Below, in pieces: positions 62,001 to 64,000 of a stretch of 64,000 nucleotides of DNA; the first letter of the stretch is position 1; every line of letters begins with the position of its first letter. The notes under the pieces are model-generated. The model searched no databases and was not told where the DNA came from. It was given only the letters and a program-made list of their open reading frames with translations. Position numbers and translations under genes: made by a program. This stretch comes from Pilatotrama ljubarskyi (taxonomy: Eukaryota > Basidiomycota > Agaricomycetes > Polyporales > Polyporaceae), in contig MU277692.1 of the NCBI GenBank assembly GCA_022385805.1, forward strand, positions 1-64,000, given 5' to 3'.

Positions 62001-62777
62001 TCGAGCGCTGTGCTGTCGTCATCTGAGATGACAGGGGAAATGGGCGTCGGAGGTAAAGAAGAGGCGCGCGTATCGAAGAGGGGCTGTGCGTGAGGCTCTG
62101 AACGACGGGTGATCCAGAAAGCAAAGGGAGAGGATTCGTAGTTGAAGACGAGGTCGGACTTGCGCTTCAGGAAAGGGTCGTTTGACCCCTGTCCGAGTTC
62201 AATGACAGACTGCGGAATTGTGAATTGGGAGTTTGCGGTGTCGAAGATGTTGACGTGAAGTCTGTGCATGTCTGAGTACCCAGTCAGGTAGCCTCTCTTC
62301 GCGGATATGACATACCGTGTCTCAGTATCATAAGTCACCTCCAGAGTGAGGTTGGCGACATCGTGACCGAAAGCATTACAGGCTGGCCCGGCGAGGTTGA
62401 GTTGCGCCGTCAAGCCACTTTCAGTTTCGTGCAGAGCGGAGAGTGTATAGCCTAGACACAGGCGTCAGAGCTGTCCTGAAGTCACTATGTTCGCCATTTC
62501 GCTGCTGAGAGGACGTACCTGGACATGTTGAGACATTGCGCGAGAAAGCCTCATTCGCGAGGACGCTTCCCCCAAGCAAGGCTCGTGACAGCGCCGACGA
62601 ATGTTGTGCAAACGTAGCCCGTCCCAACAACAGGACGCCGGCTAAGAACGTAGCCAGCATGGCAAAGAGCAAGCAACGGAGCAAGAAGCGCAGGAAACCG
62701 ACGTCGTCGCGCGAGAAGACCTGCGACTTTGGGGGCTCTTTATAGGGTCGAGCGTATAGCGTCATACTGGGTGGCAT
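59008..62777 (-). CDS. GH31 alpha-glucosidase, copy B (membrane-anchored)
   Basis: Fourteen exons on the minus strand: 62777-62519, 62451-62316, 62261-61809, 61758-61675, 61618-61246, 61187-61116, 61054-61026, 60968-60905, 60847-60711, 60660-60574, 60520-60360, 60300-59813, 59752-59587, 59528-59008; 1009 residues. Starts with a cytosolic tail and signal anchor (RFLLRCLLFAMLATFLAG, residues ~30-52), then the trefoil segment region (STCPGYTLSALHETESGL), N-terminal beta-sandwich, the GH31 barrel with PTWQPYWGFGFHLCRWGYQ, nucleophile GIWLDMNEASSFC, acid/base region SSGKWSGHWLGDNFSKWAY, MPFYRNHN, and the C-terminal sandwich. All introns are GT-AG (50-67 nt). A likely alpha-1,4-glucosidase of the secretory pathway or cell surface. 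Convergent with copy A, about 5.9 kb apart. Confidence 0.94.
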
Positions 62778-63641
62778 GGTGGACAGCGGACAGAACGCGC
62801 CGTCCGAATCAGAAGAATGCAGGTCAGGCGTGCGGCGGACACCACCCAGCGCTACGACGATTCGCTTCGATGGTACAGTAAGAAGCTATAAGCGTTTACG
62901 CAACTGGATTTGCTAGACGCGGTCCCATGACGGCTCGCGCATATCAAATGTCACGAGCGTGGGTACCGCAGGTGTCCCAAGGTGTCCATGTAATCTTCTT
63001 CGAGATCGTACGTCGTCCAGCGAAGTTTGCATACAATGAAGGAACTGCTAGAGATGCATCCAGCATGTCGGTGGAGAAGGTATGGACCTCGAGGCTGGTG
63101 ATCATTTCTATGACTGCATGGGACGGGCGGCAATGCGGCGCTTATTCAGAGTTGAAGCTTGAAGGGCGCTATTGTTGGACGACCTCGGCTTGGAAGTTGC
63201 GAGGCAGCTGTATAATCCTCCTACCAGGGTTTTGATGGTCCTCGAGACTTTATCCCAGATATTCGTCACTGAATGGCCGGATCGATATGAGGACATCAAG
63301 ACGATGAACACCAATAGTCCGAGTATAGCGACAATCATTGACTGTCTACAACATGAAGGTGGAACATTACAAGATACCTTCAGACGGCCGCCGTCTCCGT
63401 GGGGTGAAGGTCTGTGTAGGCACGGTCTGAGCAAAGATGATCGCGAGGCGCCGTTCTTAAGGAGTTGCCAAAGGTGGACGCAGGTGCCATTTGGGTTGAT
63501 GTGAGACACGTGACCTGCATGCCCGACTGGAGGACGGAAGCTGGGCCGAGGATCCCGGAGTTGTCCCCTGGCTGGCTTCAGTGCATCGCGTCTCTCTTCC
63601 TTCTCTCTCCACCGCCCTACTCGCCTGTGCAGCACGCGGTT
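62778..63641. promoter_or_regulatory. Divergent upstream region of GH31-B and the last gene
   Basis: 864 bp between divergent start codons. Open frames here (for example 63,108-63,740 complement) overlap the next gene on the other strand and show no motif. No RNA gene seen. Confidence 0.4.
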
Positions 63642-64000
63642 ATGGCCGCCTCCATCGCACCTCTCTCCTGCACCGAGCGTAGCAGCGACTCCGACGACAC
63701 TTGCGCTGCTGGCATGCTGCCTACCCCACCCTCGACGCACTCTTCTCGCTCCAGCTCCCCAGGGCTCACTCTCGAGGGCGCGGACTCGCCAGAGACACCG
63801 ACACAGTCCAAGAAGAAGAAAAAGAAGAAATCCAAGAAGAGCGCGAAATCAAAGGACAGCACACCGGGAGGGAAGGCTGCGGGTGGTCCCGACGAGCGCG
63901 ACCGCCCGCCCGTACTTTGCATTAGCCGCAACAAGCACTGGCGGTATATCAGTTCCTATCATGTGCGTTTATACCGCTTTTTTGCCGCTATAAACCCTTA
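63642..64000 (+). CDS. Uncharacterised protein, 3' end beyond the window
   Basis: Partial. Exon 1 is 63642-63962 (107 codons) and ends at a GTGCGT donor; the rest lies outside. Residues 1-60 are Ser/Thr/Pro-rich, then a lysine run (about residues 56-70, KKKKKKKSKKSAKSK) that could be a nuclear or nucleolar signal. The exon ends in VLCISRNKHWRYISSYH, which looks like the start of a conserved folded region. I do not recognise the family. Confidence 0.6.
   Translation, partial: MAASIAPLSCTERSSDSDDTCAAGMLPTPPSTHSSRSSSPGLTLEGADSPETPTQSKKKKKKKSKKSAKSKDSTPGGKAAGGPDERDRPPVLCISRNKHWRYISSYHVRLYRFFAAINP

Overview
This is a stretch of a filamentous basidiomycete genome, most likely an agaricomycete and plausibly a wood-decay polypore. 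The evidence is GC-rich coding sequence, compact genes with many short introns (mostly 47-67 nt, GT-AG), almost purely eukaryotic housekeeping genes, and families typical of Agaricomycetes (a DUF6914-like protein and a secreted GH20/GDSL pair). All gene models below were spliced by hand from the sequence; exon sums were checked for reading-frame continuity. No tRNA, rRNA, CRISPR, prokaryotic feature or recognisable transposon was seen.

Layout. 0.2-4.0 kb: GON7 (KEOPS), mitochondrial ribosomal protein uL2m (-) and the AAA+ helicase RVB2 (+), the last two divergent. 4.0-6.9 kb: weak region with one possible spliced gene. 6.9-10.9 kb: a DUF6914-like gene, an RS-domain protein (-), then RPL21 (-) and RPS9 (+) sharing a 264-bp divergent promoter. 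11.5-15.6 kb: two secreted hydrolases, a GDSL/SGNH esterase (-) and a GH20 beta-hexosaminidase (+), also divergent. 15.8-20.1 kb: a TRF4-type poly(A) polymerase (-) and enolase (-). 21.7-28.5 kb: an unknown charged protein, a 16-exon GH47 alpha-1,2-mannosidase (-), a TauD-type dioxygenase (-) and a centrin (CDC31). 28.5-43 kb is gene-poor: two C2H2 zinc-finger genes point away from each other across a 7-kb intergenic stretch, followed by an O-fucosyltransferase-like membrane protein (-). 44.3-48.6 kb: a DH-PH-FYVE Rho exchange factor (-) and mitochondrial uS15m (-). 49.7-62.8 kb: two GH31 alpha-glucosidase paralogues in convergent orientation flank two unknown genes and the ribosome-assembly GTPase NOG2. 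The window ends inside an unknown + strand gene.

Functionally the window is dominated by ribosome and RNA biology (uL2m, uS15m, eL21, uS4/S9, NOG2, RVB2, TRF4, KEOPS) mixed with secreted or secretory-pathway carbohydrate enzymes (GH20, GH31 x2, GH47, GDSL, O-FucT-like). The most informative signals are evolutionary: the GH31 inverted pair with 11 exons of identical length but a lost membrane anchor, a lost linker plus intron and a GT-to-GC donor change in one copy; three candidate GC-AG introns; a start codon isolated on its own exon in RVB2; and a Walker A substitution in the same gene. I did not find a convincing wholly new biological system.
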